From the NCBI RefSeq assembly GCF_026262505.1, contig NC_067203.1, positions 16,690,392 to 16,754,391 on the forward strand: a stretch of 64,000 nucleotides of DNA. The letters are read 5' to 3'. The notes under the pieces were generated by a model, which saw only the letters and a program-made list of their open reading frames with translations, searched no databases and had not been told where the DNA came from. Origin of the DNA: Trichomonas vaginalis G3. Lineage: Eukaryota > Parabasalia > Trichomonadida > Trichomonadidae. Below, piece by piece: positions 1 to 9,735 of this stretch. Within the stretch, counting starts at the first letter, position 1, and each line of letters begins with the position of its first letter. A program made the translations under genes and the position numbers.

Positions 1-102
1 TCCCCAAACAGTGGTAAATTTGGAGCCATCCTTCTTTACCATAAAGCTTTCATCACGCTTTGAGTTTAAAGGAAGGGTATCACCTGGTAACAAAATAGTC
101 AT
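1..102 (-). CDS. N-terminal fragment, possibly an exosome cap subunit (Rrp40/Rrp4-like)
   Basis: The minus strand from the ATG at 102 is open for 34 codons to the window edge. The fragment begins MTILLPGDTLPLNS and goes on with a charged stretch and KFTTVWG. A start of the form hydrophobic-LPGD is typical of the N-terminal domain of the eukaryotic exosome cap proteins Rrp40 and Rrp4. That family link rests on about ten residues and is an inference. The promoter would lie in the 50 bp before the hairpin array that starts near 151. A run of ten T's on the plus strand precedes the start codon. Confidence 0.35.
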   Translation of the reverse strand, partial: MTILLPGDTLPLNSKRDESFMVKKDGSKFTTVWG

Positions 103-150
103 TTGAATTTTTTTTTTGTCTCACAAAAATACCGACACGAGTTGTGCATT

Positions 151-725
151 TGAAGACTGTAGTCGACAATCAGATGTTGATTGTTGACTTTGTTCCTCAT
201 CTGATGTACAATGCCTTAACAAGTACCTCAGATGAGGAACGAAGACTGCAATCAGATGTTGATTGTCGTCAAAAGACTTAAAAGATCTTTCTTAAGAGCC
301 TTTTAAATCTTTGTTCCTCATCTGATGTACAATGCCTTAACAAGTACCTCAGATGAGGAACGAAGACTGCAATCAGATGTTGATTGTCGTCAAAAGACTT
401 AAAAGATCTTTCTTAAGAGCCTTTTAAATCTTTGTTCCTCATCTGATGTACAATGCCTTAACAAGTACCTCAGATGAGGAACAAAATCAGCAATCAACAT
501 CTGATTGTCGACTAAAGTATTCGAAGATAGTTTAGAACAATCTTCGAAGTCTTTGTCTCTCATCTGAGGTACAATACCTTAACAATGACCTCAGATGAGG
601 AACAAAGTTAACAATCAACATCTGATTGAAGAAGAAAGACATTGTAAACTCTCTCAAGCAGCCATTAAAGTCTTTGTGCCTCATCTGAATTACATAATCT
701 CAACAAGTACACCAGATGAGGAATA
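151..725. repeat. 121-bp hairpin tandem array, about five units
   Basis: A unit of 121 bp recurs at 190, 310-311, 431, about 551 and about 671. The three central units are nearly identical and the outer two have diverged. Each unit holds three hairpins. The first is GTTCCTCATCTGA pairing with TCAGATGAGGAAC across about 25 nt. The second is CAATCA paired with TGATTG, extended by GAC and GTC. The third is an AT-rich stem, roughly AAAGACTTAAAAG against CTTTTAAATCTTT. No open frame with coding character runs through it. Its design resembles the arrays at 31.5, 35.8, 45.2, 46.3 and 46.9 kb although the sequences are unrelated. Confidence 0.9.
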
Positions 726-1194
726 AAAACCTTAATCAAATTGAAAAATAACTTCATCATAAGTTTCTTGTTATTTGAATATGACTTAGGCAAACTATTT
801 AATCTTTTTAATGGTAGAAAAGTTACATTATTCATAGAATAGTCGTAATTTCCTTTGAGCGCTTCTCTTATTAATGAAAATGGACAAGTTGTCAAAACAC
901 AACATTACTAACGTGTGGAAATGCAGAGAATGCTTTCAAAACATATGTATATCATATAAAAAAACAAAATTGCTTTTTGGAGTTATGGTGGTTTAGATTT
1001 TTTTAGATGGTTTCATAAGTAACATAAGTATATATTTGATTTTTGTATATATCAGCCTCCATGCATTTGATTTTTTTAGACATTTGAGTAGGTTCAACTT
1101 TTAAAATGCGAAATCCATATTGTATACATAGCAGGACATATTGTTGTACATGAAATTTCTCTGCTCAAAAATTGAAAAGATAAATCAAAAAAAA
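726..1194. other. Intergenic, no gene seen
   Basis: AT-rich spacer between the hairpin array and the next gene. A 76-codon minus-strand frame at 665-895 overlaps the array edge and shows no family resemblance. An in-frame ATG at 1150 could extend the next protein by 15 residues. Confidence 0.5.
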
Positions 1195-2775
1195 ATGACG
1201 TCGTCAATGGGAGAAGCATTTCGTTGGTGGAACGGCGTCGTAAGCACTCTTCCCCCACAAAACAGACCACCTAAATGTACTGTTCCACAGGCCACAACCT
1301 GTGTTTTTACAAAAATCTTACCGATTTTAGCAAAAAATGTTATTCCAAAAAATTCTGATCAGGAATACTGGAATTCACTTCGAGTATTTGTTGCAACATT
1401 CCTTTGCACAGATAATGTCCCAGATCCGCTTACTGAATTTTCTGATTTTCTTGCTTTTCTTTACGATCACAGAAAAATTCTTCGACCGGAAAGTAGTTCT
1501 GATTGCCTTCAATTCTTTACTCACATGACTCTTATGTTTAGCCCTCATTCTTTAGTTTACGACGCTCCTTATTTATGTGGTGATCCAAACATTTATTTGC
1601 AATCAATATTATATCTTAAAGATACATCTCATCCATTTTGGACGCAGATATTAACAGGAACGTACGAAATTGACACTTTATTTAATATGTATCAGTCATT
1701 TCATGTTCCTTCAGGCAATACAAGCGGAAAAGGATCATGGGAGTTCAGACTAAAAGTCGCCGAGATAGTTTACGAGCTTACTCTAGCAAGTTTATGCGGA
1801 AATCCAAATGCCGAAGAATATCTTCAAACTTTCAACACAAATACTATAGCAATCATCAAAGAAGCTCCACAGGATGTTGCTTTGTGCATGTCTAGATTGT
1901 ATATTGGCATGATGAAACGACTCATGTTTACGGTTCAAGAAACAGAGCTAGAAGAGTTCGCTTTCCAGCTTCTCAATGCAGTTGTCAAGAAAGAAATCAC
2001 ATACAACTACGTCATTAGGTTTTTCTTGACAATTCGACCGAAGATTTTGCGAGGATTCAAAATGATCAAAGTTGTTTCAATGGTTGGTGTTAATTCCACC
2101 CACGATATCGAGAACTTATGTGATTTAGCCACCGTGGCCGGTCCTGCTCCCGTAATTGTCTGTCTTGGCTGGAATATGTTCCAATCAAAAGTTTGGCATC
2201 GCTCCTGCTTCTCAGCCATACTTCAACTGGCCAACCAATACGACTCCGACACAGATCTCCGCGAATGGCTGATCCATTTCATCAAACTGCTCTTCATGTT
2301 CGTTTCTTTGACAGTTTTGAGAGGAAAATACGAGCAAAGAGCTGTTTTGATCTGCGAAAGCCTTGCGAGACTAATGCACGGAGGATTGCCGTGGGTCAGA
2401 AGAACTGTGATGGTTTCTGCTGCTTCTGCTTGGGCTTCTGGAAGTACTCCGCCTTATTTCGAACAATTTTTTACAATTGTGAGAGAAACTGACCCAAAAT
2501 ACGCTGAAGAGTACAATATGCTGCTAATGATGGATATAGATATGAAGTTCTTCCCATTCGATGGTAACACTTTGAAGTTGGTAAATATTTTACCTCAAAA
2601 ACAAAAAGTGACAAAACTTGTAAAAATTCCAAAAACATCCACTCGCGCAAAGACACTGAAGGGAGGGACGAAGGCAAAGAAAGGAAAGAAGAAAGGTGGT
2701 ACAAAGAGTGGAAAGACACTTACAAATGGTGTTGCTGCTCCAAAGAAATTTAGCGGTCCAAAAACTATTGCGTAA
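1195..2775 (+). CDS. Unrecognised conserved-looking helical protein with basic tail
   Basis: The frame is open from a non-ATG codon at 1141. ATGs lie at 1150, 1195 and 1207; I chose 1195 (526 residues), which gives a start MTSSMGEAF. I do not recognise a family. The first 450 residues look like packed amphipathic helices (many Leu/Phe/Trp, few long charged runs), in the manner of a HEAT or ARM solenoid, with no signal peptide or clear membrane segment. The last 50 residues are strongly basic, with a lysine- and glycine-rich tract (KKGKKKGG) that could bind RNA, chromatin or a nucleolar partner. The stop is TAA. Codon use is ordinary for the window, so the gene looks real and intact. Function unknown. 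Confidence 0.8.
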   Translation: MTSSMGEAFRWWNGVVSTLPPQNRPPKCTVPQATTCVFTKILPILAKNVIPKNSDQEYWNSLRVFVATFLCTDNVPDPLTEFSDFLAFLYDHRKILRPESSSDCLQFFTHMTLMFSPHSLVYDAPYLCGDPNIYLQSILYLKDTSHPFWTQILTGTYEIDTLFNMYQSFHVPSGNTSGKGSWEFRLKVAEIVYELTLASLCGNPNAEEYLQTFNTNTIAIIKEAPQDVALCMSRLYIGMMKRLMFTVQETELEEFAFQLLNAVVKKEITYNYVIRFFLTIRPKILRGFKMIKVVSMVGVNSTHDIENLCDLATVAGPAPVIVCLGWNMFQSKVWHRSCFSAILQLANQYDSDTDLREWLIHFIKLLFMFVSLTVLRGKYEQRAVLICESLARLMHGGLPWVRRTVMVSAASAWASGSTPPYFEQFFTIVRETDPKYAEEYNMLLMMDIDMKFFPFDGNTLKLVNILPQKQKVTKLVKIPKTSTRAKTLKGGTKAKKGKKKGGTKSGKTLTNGVAAPKKFSGPKTIA

Positions 2776-2880
2776 TTTTATTTATGTTCTTGTTGTTTAT
2801 GTAAAATGTTTTGATTATATATATATCAATTTTGTTTCTCATTATATATCAATTATAGTTCTATTCTGTTGTAAATACAA

Positions 2881-3009
2881 GGATACACTGATGCTCATAT
2901 GACACATCTGTCTTCAATTCAAATTTTTGACAACCGGCGTGAAGCGCCATTGAAAATTAACCATAAATATCTGAATTGAAGGCCCTGTCATAGGGGCGTA
3001 AGTGTACCC
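2881..3009. mobile_element. TTAA-type MITE, copy A
   Basis: About 129 bp with terminal inverted repeats of about 26 bp: GGATACACTGATGCTCATAT at the left end against the complement of the right end, which ends GGGCGTAAGTGTACCC. The right flank is TTAA; the left flank is ACAA, a likely decayed TTAA. The interior shares TTAATTTTCAATG and the GGCG(T)GAAG block with copies at 22970 and 31133. It sits about 100 bp past the stop of the upstream gene. Confidence 0.65.
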
Positions 3010-3049
3010 TTAAAAAATCAACATAAAATGATAAAGGAACAAACAAATC

Positions 3050-3600
3050 TAGTTAGATAGTATTTTAGTTTAATATATTTTTGGCAGTTGTAAATTTAGG
3101 GTTGAATATCTTCTTTTATATAAGTTCATAACAATCGATAAGCAGATTATAATACAATTAAAAATATTAAGGAAATTGCTTAACTTATTTTCTCAAGTTG
3201 TGCAAATATCATTTAAGGGTGCACTTACCACTTTCTGACATTCTCTCAATTTTTTTGACACCCAAGCTTTATATCCCAATTTTCTAAGATCAAAAGTTAA
3301 TATTTTTGATCGGGAAAAAGTAATTATAAATCATTATATAGTACCTAATATGGCTGCTATACTTTTATGCTATTAAAATAAAGATATATCAATTTTTTAA
3401 GAGCATGTCAGAAAGTTGTAAGGAGCTCCTTTAAAAGATATTTAAGGAAAAACAACGCATCATATTGCACTGTGAAATTAAATTGAAGATATGGTTGAAC
3501 TTCTTCTTTCATATAGAACTAGCAATTGATAAACATTTTATCATATTGAACTGTGAAATTATTATAAAGAAATAGTTGGACTTTTTCCTTTATTCTGTGT
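3050..3600 (+). pseudogene. Decayed ankyrin-repeat gene fragment, split by a MITE
   Basis: Translated pieces echo the DUF3447-type ankyrin repeat of the gene at 5971. Near 3170-3212 a piece reads KEIA, then LI, then CANI, like KEIAELLISHGANI. Near 3458-3515 a piece reads HIAL...EDMVELLLSY, and near 3540-3590 HIEL..YYKEIVGLF. Stops and frame changes are frequent, so this is an old remnant. The MITE at 3217-3430 lies inside it. The sequence is about as AT-rich as its surroundings. Confidence 0.5.
3217..3430. mobile_element. TTAA-type MITE, copy D, with TTAA on both sides
   Basis: The element of 214 bp is flanked by TTAA at 3213-3216 and 3431-3434, a likely target duplication. The left end is GGGTGCACTTACCACTTTCT and the right end, complemented, is AGGAGCTCCTTACAACTTTC; both run on into TGACA. 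The inverted repeats are about 26 bp with a few differences. The outer GGGTGCACTTAC is shared with copies B and C, while the interior is different and AT-rich with no coding frame. It disrupts an ankyrin relic. Confidence 0.75.
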
Positions 3601-3666
3601 AAATATCCATATACTAGGAGAAACAGTTCTTCATTAGGCAGAAATAAATTAATCGAATTTCTGTTA

Positions 3667-4275
3667 TCACACTGGTTCAAAAATTTCATTCAGTAAACTT
3701 TGATATTGATTCTCTAGGGCTTCCATTTCACTTTCTGGAGTAACATTTATTAGTTTAGCTCTATGATTCTTTTCAGATTTTGTTTCTTCAATTTGGGAAT
3801 AATTTGGTCTGTCATTAAGGGCAAATTCAGATGATAACTTCGGGTTTATTGTTTTTACAGAATATGAAACTGGAGAAATCAAAAAAGCATTATGATTGAT
3901 GAGGAAATTTAATATTTTTTGAACTAATTCATTAAAGTCTGATTTTTTGATCAAAATTGCATATTCTTGAGAATTTATTATAATGGGTTCTGAATATTGG
4001 AGATTTTGAGTTCGATAAGTGAGATATAATCCAAAATAGCCGGCCATAAGTTCATTTTCTTGACTCTTATATATTACTAAGCCTAAGAATGTTGAATATG
4101 CAGCTTGACAACGGCCAAATACTAAAGGGCGTGGAGAATCATATGAATGAATATTTGAACCATTCATTTTCCTCCAGCAAGCAACAAAATCCTCAAATGT
4201 TGATCCAGAAGAATCCAAAAATTCTTTTACAATCTGCCTTGCAAAAAAGGTCTGGGAAAATCTTTGCGATTCCAA
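3667..4275 (-). CDS. SNAPC1/SNAP43-like subunit of the snRNA-activating protein complex
   Basis: About 202 residues. The block FEDFVACWRKMNGSNIHS near residue 27 matches the SNAPC1 signature FEDFxxxWRxMxFxxI. The later block YFGLYLTYRTQNLQ matches the SNAPC1 GALYLLYGLYxTQ region. A helical middle and a short charged C-terminus follow. In other eukaryotes this protein is part of the complex that binds the proximal element of snRNA promoters. It is shorter than the human protein (about 370), having only the conserved N-terminal half. The open frame begins with a TTG at 4275 and has no ATG before Met37, which is inside the conserved domain. An in-frame ATG at 4371 is cut off by two TAA codons. 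The stop is TGA followed directly by TAA. Confidence 0.6.
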   Translation of the reverse strand: MESQRFSQTFFARQIVKEFLDSSGSTFEDFVACWRKMNGSNIHSYDSPRPLVFGRCQAAYSTFLGLVIYKSQENELMAGYFGLYLTYRTQNLQYSEPIIINSQEYAILIKKSDFNELVQKILNFLINHNAFLISPVSYSVKTINPKLSSEFALNDRPNYSQIEETKSEKNHRAKLINVTPESEMEALENQYQSLLNEIFEPV

Positions 4276-4486
4276 AAGGAAAAATGAATATATTTAAAGG
4301 AATTTACGTTAAATTTCTTCTTTATCCTTGCTGAGAAGCACTTTTGTCATTGGTTCCAATTGTCTAATCATTGATTTATAAATTGCGTAAACTATTCAAT
4401 TTCAAATATAAAAAATTACTCTTCATTATGTTAGCAACATATTTGCACGTATTTACTGGTTCTAAAAATCAATTTTAAAGAGCATA

Positions 4487-5464
4487 ATGTTTAAAGCAAG
4501 GAGGATTCGAAAACCAGGAAGGCTTACATACTCAATATTCTTTCTTTGGTTTTTAGTATATCCTCTAAAGAATCTCTTTCCAACCGAATTAAGAGCTACA
4601 CTGACACAAAAACCATCAATTTTCTTCGGATTTGTGTCAACAGGAAATTTAAAGCGAGTTAATTTCGTTTATAACAACTGGATCCATAAATTACAATATC
4701 CGCATGATTATGCTTTTATTTGCAAAAGGCCAAATAACTCAAATTTAAAATACATCGAACCATACCATAAATATATGGTCTATGCTGGTAGATCATACAG
4801 CTGGCCAGAACAAAACAAAGATCGTGCTGCTAGAAGAATGACCGGATTAGAATATTTTTTATATAACACTACAAATGACTATTATTGGTCCCTAACAGAT
4901 GATGTTCCTATTGATGTCGATAACATGGATAAAATTCTTCGCCATTTACAGAATAATTATCTCCCTTTAAATGAATCAGTATTTATTGGTCATAGTCTTA
5001 AAGGATGGTTTATCCAGGGAGGAACTGGATTCTTACTCTCAAGATATGGAGCAAAAATGATCATTGAACACGCTGTTGACTGGGTTAGAGATATTCCATA
5101 CGAAGATGATAAAGCAACACTTGATTTTAGAATATGGATGGGACTTTCTAAAAGAGATACATACTCCAGTCTGATGTTTGGCGAAGAACCTCGAGTTTTT
5201 AATCAATCTGAATTTTGGAAGCAAAAACTACCTCGTTGTCATTCATTCCACAGAAGCAGGTGCAGTGATAATTATAAAATAACCGATCTTCACGCTCTCC
5301 ACACAAGAAAAATGAATGCATCACTTGCAATGGAAAGATTGAAGCAAGCAAAGAGGGAATCAACAGATCTTTACTTCTACTATTGTTATATGGACCTATA
5401 TTTATGTAGAGGAGAGAAATATAATCCTAATTTTGATTGTCCTGTAAAAGGACTTTATGTTTAA
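4487..5464 (+). CDS. Fringe/GT31-like type II membrane glycosyltransferase
   Basis: 325 residues from an ATG at 4487. A basic tip (KARRIRKPGR) precedes one membrane segment at about 15-32, giving a type II Golgi topology. The catalytic part shows YYWSLTDDVPIDV with a DD pair at 138-139 (the DxD-type metal site), then GGTGFLLSRYGA at 178-189, the counterpart of the Fringe/C1GalT GGAGxxLS block, then a DIPYEDD acid cluster at 202-208. Four or more NxS/T sites are present. GT31 enzymes add galactose or N-acetylglucosamine in beta linkage to glycans; the donor and acceptor here cannot be told. The protein looks complete and ends with TAA. Confidence 0.65.
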   Translation: MFKARRIRKPGRLTYSIFFLWFLVYPLKNLFPTELRATLTQKPSIFFGFVSTGNLKRVNFVYNNWIHKLQYPHDYAFICKRPNNSNLKYIEPYHKYMVYAGRSYSWPEQNKDRAARRMTGLEYFLYNTTNDYYWSLTDDVPIDVDNMDKILRHLQNNYLPLNESVFIGHSLKGWFIQGGTGFLLSRYGAKMIIEHAVDWVRDIPYEDDKATLDFRIWMGLSKRDTYSSLMFGEEPRVFNQSEFWKQKLPRCHSFHRSRCSDNYKITDLHALHTRKMNASLAMERLKQAKRESTDLYFYYCYMDLYLCRGEKYNPNFDCPVKGLYV

Positions 5465-5970
5465 TAATATATTATGTTTTGTATTCTTGTTTTAAAATGT
5501 TGTTTTCTATTTATATAATTCTTTACATTAAATCAAAAATTAAATCAAATAACAAGATATCCATACAATTTCGTTTAAAAATTATTAGATCAGTTTTTGA
5601 AAGCGTTTAGTGTTCAAGGATACTATTGTAGAGTTAAATGTGTACAAATTTTTTATCATAAATATAGATAATTCAATTCTTTTCAACTCCAGCGAGTTCA
5701 TTAAAATGGATATATTTCATAGTACCGCAAAAATTCTTTTTTACAAAACTTCATTCAGCAAATTTTAAAATTTACCCACAATTCCGAACTTTTGCAACTC
5801 TTTTTCAAAAACAAACACACAGGATGAGTCCTAGAAGCCGAAAATCTTATTTTCATCGACATTGCTATAGCTATTGTGGCTTTTCATATCGATGAACTTA
5901 ATCAAAATTCAAAAATTAAATTCAAAAACTTCAAGATCATTGTTTTCCACTTGTTTAAGATTAGTTTATC
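5465..5970. other. Intergenic, nothing recognised
   Basis: AT-rich spacer of about 500 bp. It could be expected to hold the missing N-terminal 60-80 codons of the ankyrin gene that follows, but none of its three plus-strand frames resembles that region. Confidence 0.5.
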
Positions 5971-7518
5971 ATGCTGATGAATTTAAAAGATATTTCATAT
6001 TTATATCTTGCCAAACTCATATCTGATGATTATCATATCAAAGAGGTCAACAATGTTGTGCTTATTTCAATCTTTCTGTTCTATAAAGAATACGGAATTA
6101 ATTTAAACAAATCAGCTGATGTCAAAAAATATAATTTCGACAATCTCGATATTCTCACAGAAAATACAATTTACAGGGCAATCATGCATAATGACTTAGA
6201 AAATTTCGTTGCATTTACGGAACGAGATGAGTTTGATAAAGATCAAACACTTCCGTGCGATTTATATCCATCTTCTTACATCGCATTTTCATTACTTGAA
6301 TTATGCTGTTATCATGGGGCAGTTAATTGTTTCAAGTTTTTAAGAACAAAATTTAATTCTGAAATAACTCGAAAATGTCTACAATTTTCATTTTTATGAG
6401 GGAATCCAGAGATCATAAGTGAATGTTTGAAATATCAAAAACCAGCTGATGATTGCATGTTATTTGCAATTATTTCACACAACATTGATTTTGTTACATT
6501 CTTGATGAATGAATTTAATATTACAATCGATTTAAAATTTTGCGCAGATTTTAATAATCTTGATTCATTTTTGGTTTATTTCGATCAAACAAATGAAATT
6601 AATATTAGCTTTATTTATTCTACGATATTTTCTATATCATCTCTTTCCGAATATTTCCTATTAAATGGTGCAAATATCAATGAAAAAAATATAAATGGAA
6701 AAACAGCTCTTCATATCGCAGTAGAATTTAATTATAAAGAAATAGTCGAACTTCTTATTTCACACGGTGCAAATATTAATAAGAAAGATAATAATGGAAG
6801 AACCGCTCTTCATATTGCTACACAATATGGTTATAAAGAAATAATCAAACTTCTAATTTCACACGGTGCAAATATTAATGAAAAAGATAAAAATGGAAGA
6901 ACCGCTCTTCATATTACTACACAATATAATTATAAAGAAATGGCCGAATTTCTTATTTCACATGGTGTAAAAATTAATGAAAAAGATAGATTTGGACAAA
7001 CCGCTCTTCATGTTGCAGCGGAATTTCATAGTAAAGAAATAGCCGAACTTCTTATTTCAAATGGTTCAAAAATAAATGCAAAAAATATATATGGCAAAAC
7101 AGCTCTTTATTGTGCAGTTGAATATCATAGTAAGGAAATAGTCGAACTTCTTCTTTCACATGGTGCAATAATCAATGAAAAAGATAAAAATGGAGAAATT
7201 GCCCTTCATGCTGCAGCGAGAAATAATAGTAAAGAAATAGCCGAACTTCTTATTTCACATGGTGCAAAAATAAATGAAAAAAATATAAATGGAAAAACAA
7301 CTCTTCATATTGCAGTAGAACTTAATTATAAAGAAATAGTGGAACTTCTTATTTCACATGATGCAAATATTAATGAGAAAGATATAAATGGAAAAACAGC
7401 TCTTCATGCTGCAGCAAGAATTAATAGCAAAGAAATAGTGGAACTTCTTATTTCACATGGTGCAATAAATAACGCTCTTTCAAGGCCGTCAATGAACCCG
7501 TATGTAATAACAGATTGA
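5971..7518 (+). pseudogene. DUF3447-type ankyrin-repeat gene with one in-frame TGA
   Basis: A 142-codon frame and a 363-codon frame lie in the same register, separated by one TGA at 6397-6399. The text on both sides reads as one protein of the large trichomonad family: LAKLISDDYH, TENTIYRAIMHND, LLELCCYHGAVNCFKFLRTKF, then after the stop GNPEIISECLKYQKPADDCM and FVTFLMNEFN. About nine ankyrin repeats of 33 residues follow (INEKDKNGRTALHIA...ELLISHGAN). Family members have FLGGNPEI here, so TGA most simply replaced GGA. The frame also lacks the usual first 60-80 residues, being closed by a TAG at 5962. The C-terminus ends on TGA in unrelated sequence. This is most likely a recently disabled copy. 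TGA read-through is a weaker alternative. Confidence 0.8.
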
Positions 7519-7970
7519 TTTTAAATGAATTTTCATAAAATAATATATTCAGCAAAGGCGCTACGCGCATTTTAGCATTCTGGGCACGTAAATGCCCAGA
7601 ATGAAATATGCAGAAATTTGAAACTTCGTTTCTTGGCCTGGACAATTTTTTATGTGATCTAAAAGCTTTACATAAATATCAGTATGATTTATCGCCAAAC
7701 ATGTATCATTAATTATATAATAAATTTCGTCATGACATAGTCATAATGAATATATAAAAGATAAATCCTAAAATCAATCCATAATGACATCCCATACAAT
7801 TTAGCTCTTTGAGTCCTTTATTATCATCAGATTTTTATCGTATCTTTACCGAGTGCAGCATGTTTTTTTGATAAGGATGTAGCTCGCACTAGAAACATCT
7901 AATTTATATTTACTACGAACTTCTGGCTGTGCTCTTCTTTCTGGTTAATTCAAACTATATTTTTATAAAA
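7519..7970. other. Intergenic with a perfect hairpin at its start
   Basis: The only structure seen is the hairpin at 7576-7603. The rest is AT-rich spacer before the mariner. Confidence 0.5.
7576..7603. repeat. Perfect 11-bp hairpin
   Basis: CATTCTGGGCA and TGCCCAGAATG pair perfectly across a 6-nt loop (CGTAAA). Smaller inverted pairs lie on both sides (GCGCTACGCGC just before, GAAACTTCGTTTC after), so the locus resembles a single unit of the multi-hairpin repeats found elsewhere. It lies about 60 bp past the ankyrin stop and could also serve in RNA 3' end formation. Confidence 0.7.
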
Positions 7971-7972
7971 TA

Positions 7973-9276
7973 TAGGGTGTCCAAAGGTGCGTTTAGCACA
8001 GCGCTCTATATGAGACTATTAAAGGAGATATATGCTGATTATAAATATATAATAAAAAATATGAATATATGTATATGATGAGTAAGTTGTATTTTGGCGC
8101 CATGCCGGGATATAAAATGAATTTTGAGACAAGAGGCGGTTTCGCGGGAAATTTTGGCGGGATTTTTTTCATTTTTTTAATGAATCATAAAGAAAACATC
8201 CTCGCTCTTGCAAAAAAATGCAAAGACTGTAAAAAAATCTACGAGACATTGGTAAAATGCTTCGGTATGGATGCTCCTAGCTATTCCACTGTAACGTATC
8301 ATGTTAGGATGTATCACTTCATGAACAAAAAGGCGCCCATCATAAAAATTGACAAAAAATCGCCGGATCAAAGAAAAATCAAAGCAATTCTTCAAGCGCT
8401 AGATGAAGACCCAAGAGCATCACTCAGAAGGATAGAGGAGATGACAAAGATACCACGTACAACAGTCAGTTATTATCTGCACAATTATTTGAACTACAAA
8501 CTAGCGTATACACGTTGGGTTCCGCACAACCTTAATTCAGTTCAAAAAAAATCTAGAGTCCAATCTTCGAAAGAGCTCCTCTCTATATTGGGTGCGTATC
8601 AATCCAAGAAGTTTCGCTTTTTAGTAACAGGGGACGAGTCTTGGTTTCAATATGCAACAGAAGCCAAAATCATGTGGATCCCGAAGGATGAAAATCTGCA
8701 AACATTCCCGAAGAAAAAAATTGACACACCAATGATGATGTTGTCGGTTTTTTGGGGCGTGAATGGCATCATCGCAATTGATATTCTTCAAAAACCTAAT
8801 ACGATGAATGCTCAGTATCTAATTGACAATGTTCTTACTCAAATTATCAATTCTGATGAGTTTGAGAAATCCAAACAACAAAAACAAAAGTTTGCAATTC
8901 ATTTTGATAATTCAAGAGTTCACAAAAGTCATAAGGTAATGAATTACTTGGTGGAAAACAATGTCAAAGTTGTTCCAAACCCAATTTATTCACCTGATAT
9001 TGCACCCTCTGACTTTTATTTATTCGGCACGCTAAAAAAGAGAGCTGAAGGACGCGAATTCGCGAGTCCAGATGATCTTGAAAATTTTGTAAGAGAGCAA
9101 TTTGAGCAATTTTCTCATGATGATTTAAAGCGTGTCTTTCAAGCCTGGATCGATCGCTGCGAACGCGTGATTGAATCCAATGGTGATTATATTTAAATAA
9201 ACTTTATATATATGTAACTTGTTTATTTCTATTCGCAGTATTCAGGTTTGTGCTAAACACACCTTTGGACACCCTA
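7973..9276 (+). mobile_element. Apparently complete mariner (Tc1/mariner, DD34D) element
   Basis: The element of 1304 bp lies between TA dinucleotides at 7971-7972 and 9277-9278, the expected target duplication. Its 27-bp terminal inverted repeats start TAGGGTGTCCAAAGGTG and differ at one position. Inside is a single uninterrupted transposase frame. Family, TIR length and size match the mariner elements known from trichomonads (Tvmar1-like). Intact ORF and near-perfect ends point to a young insertion. Confidence 0.92.
8069..9196 (+). CDS. Mariner transposase
   Basis: The frame opens with ATG at 8069. The likelier start is the ATG at 8180 (MNHKENILALAK), which gives 338 residues, the normal mariner size. 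In order there are a helix-turn-helix DNA-binding part, the linker motif RWVPHNL (family WVPHEL), then the catalytic acids: VTGDESWF (first D), IHFDNSRVH (second D) and SPDIAPSDFYLFG (third D). Exactly 34 residues separate the second and third D, the DD34D spacing of mariners. The enzyme cuts and pastes the element at TA sites. No stop or frameshift is seen and the gene ends with TAA 80 bp before the right end of the element. Confidence 0.93.
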   Translation: MYMMSKLYFGAMPGYKMNFETRGGFAGNFGGIFFIFLMNHKENILALAKKCKDCKKIYETLVKCFGMDAPSYSTVTYHVRMYHFMNKKAPIIKIDKKSPDQRKIKAILQALDEDPRASLRRIEEMTKIPRTTVSYYLHNYLNYKLAYTRWVPHNLNSVQKKSRVQSSKELLSILGAYQSKKFRFLVTGDESWFQYATEAKIMWIPKDENLQTFPKKKIDTPMMMLSVFWGVNGIIAIDILQKPNTMNAQYLIDNVLTQIINSDEFEKSKQQKQKFAIHFDNSRVHKSHKVMNYLVENNVKVVPNPIYSPDIAPSDFYLFGTLKKRAEGREFASPDDLENFVREQFEQFSHDDLKRVFQAWIDRCERVIESNGDYI

Positions 9277-9278
9277 TA

Positions 9279-9735
9279 TTAATTATGATAATTTTCATTC
9301 CCAAAATTGTGATAGTGCTATAATTATAAACAACAGTTCTAAGTATTATTTTTACAGAGTTTGTGAGTTCTAAGGCTCGTGGAAAGCAGAATAGGCACAG
9401 AATATTTTAATTCTCTTGAAATAATTGTGAAAGTAAAAATAAGTCACTTTAAATCTCTGATTTTCACATTCAGATGTTATATATTTATAAAAATAACAAG
9501 AAGTCACGTGTTCAAAGGAGAGGAGAAGTCAACCACTCTATGGCTGAGTCGTCATCAGTTTACCCAAGGATGAGCCAACGCTCAAAATTGGATTTCTTTA
9601 ACCAAGAAGCTCTAAAAATTCGATTCAACATGAAGTCGATAACGATAATTCTCATTTTAGAATTCAATTTTTGAATAGAACTGAAATGAATTTTTTTATT
9701 TTATTATTATTTTTTTGGACTTGAAAGAAAACCAT
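9279..9735. other. Intergenic, no gene seen
   Basis: Spacer between the mariner and the 3' end of the ankyrin gene. Two overlapping plus-strand frames of about 65 codons look like chance. Confidence 0.5.
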
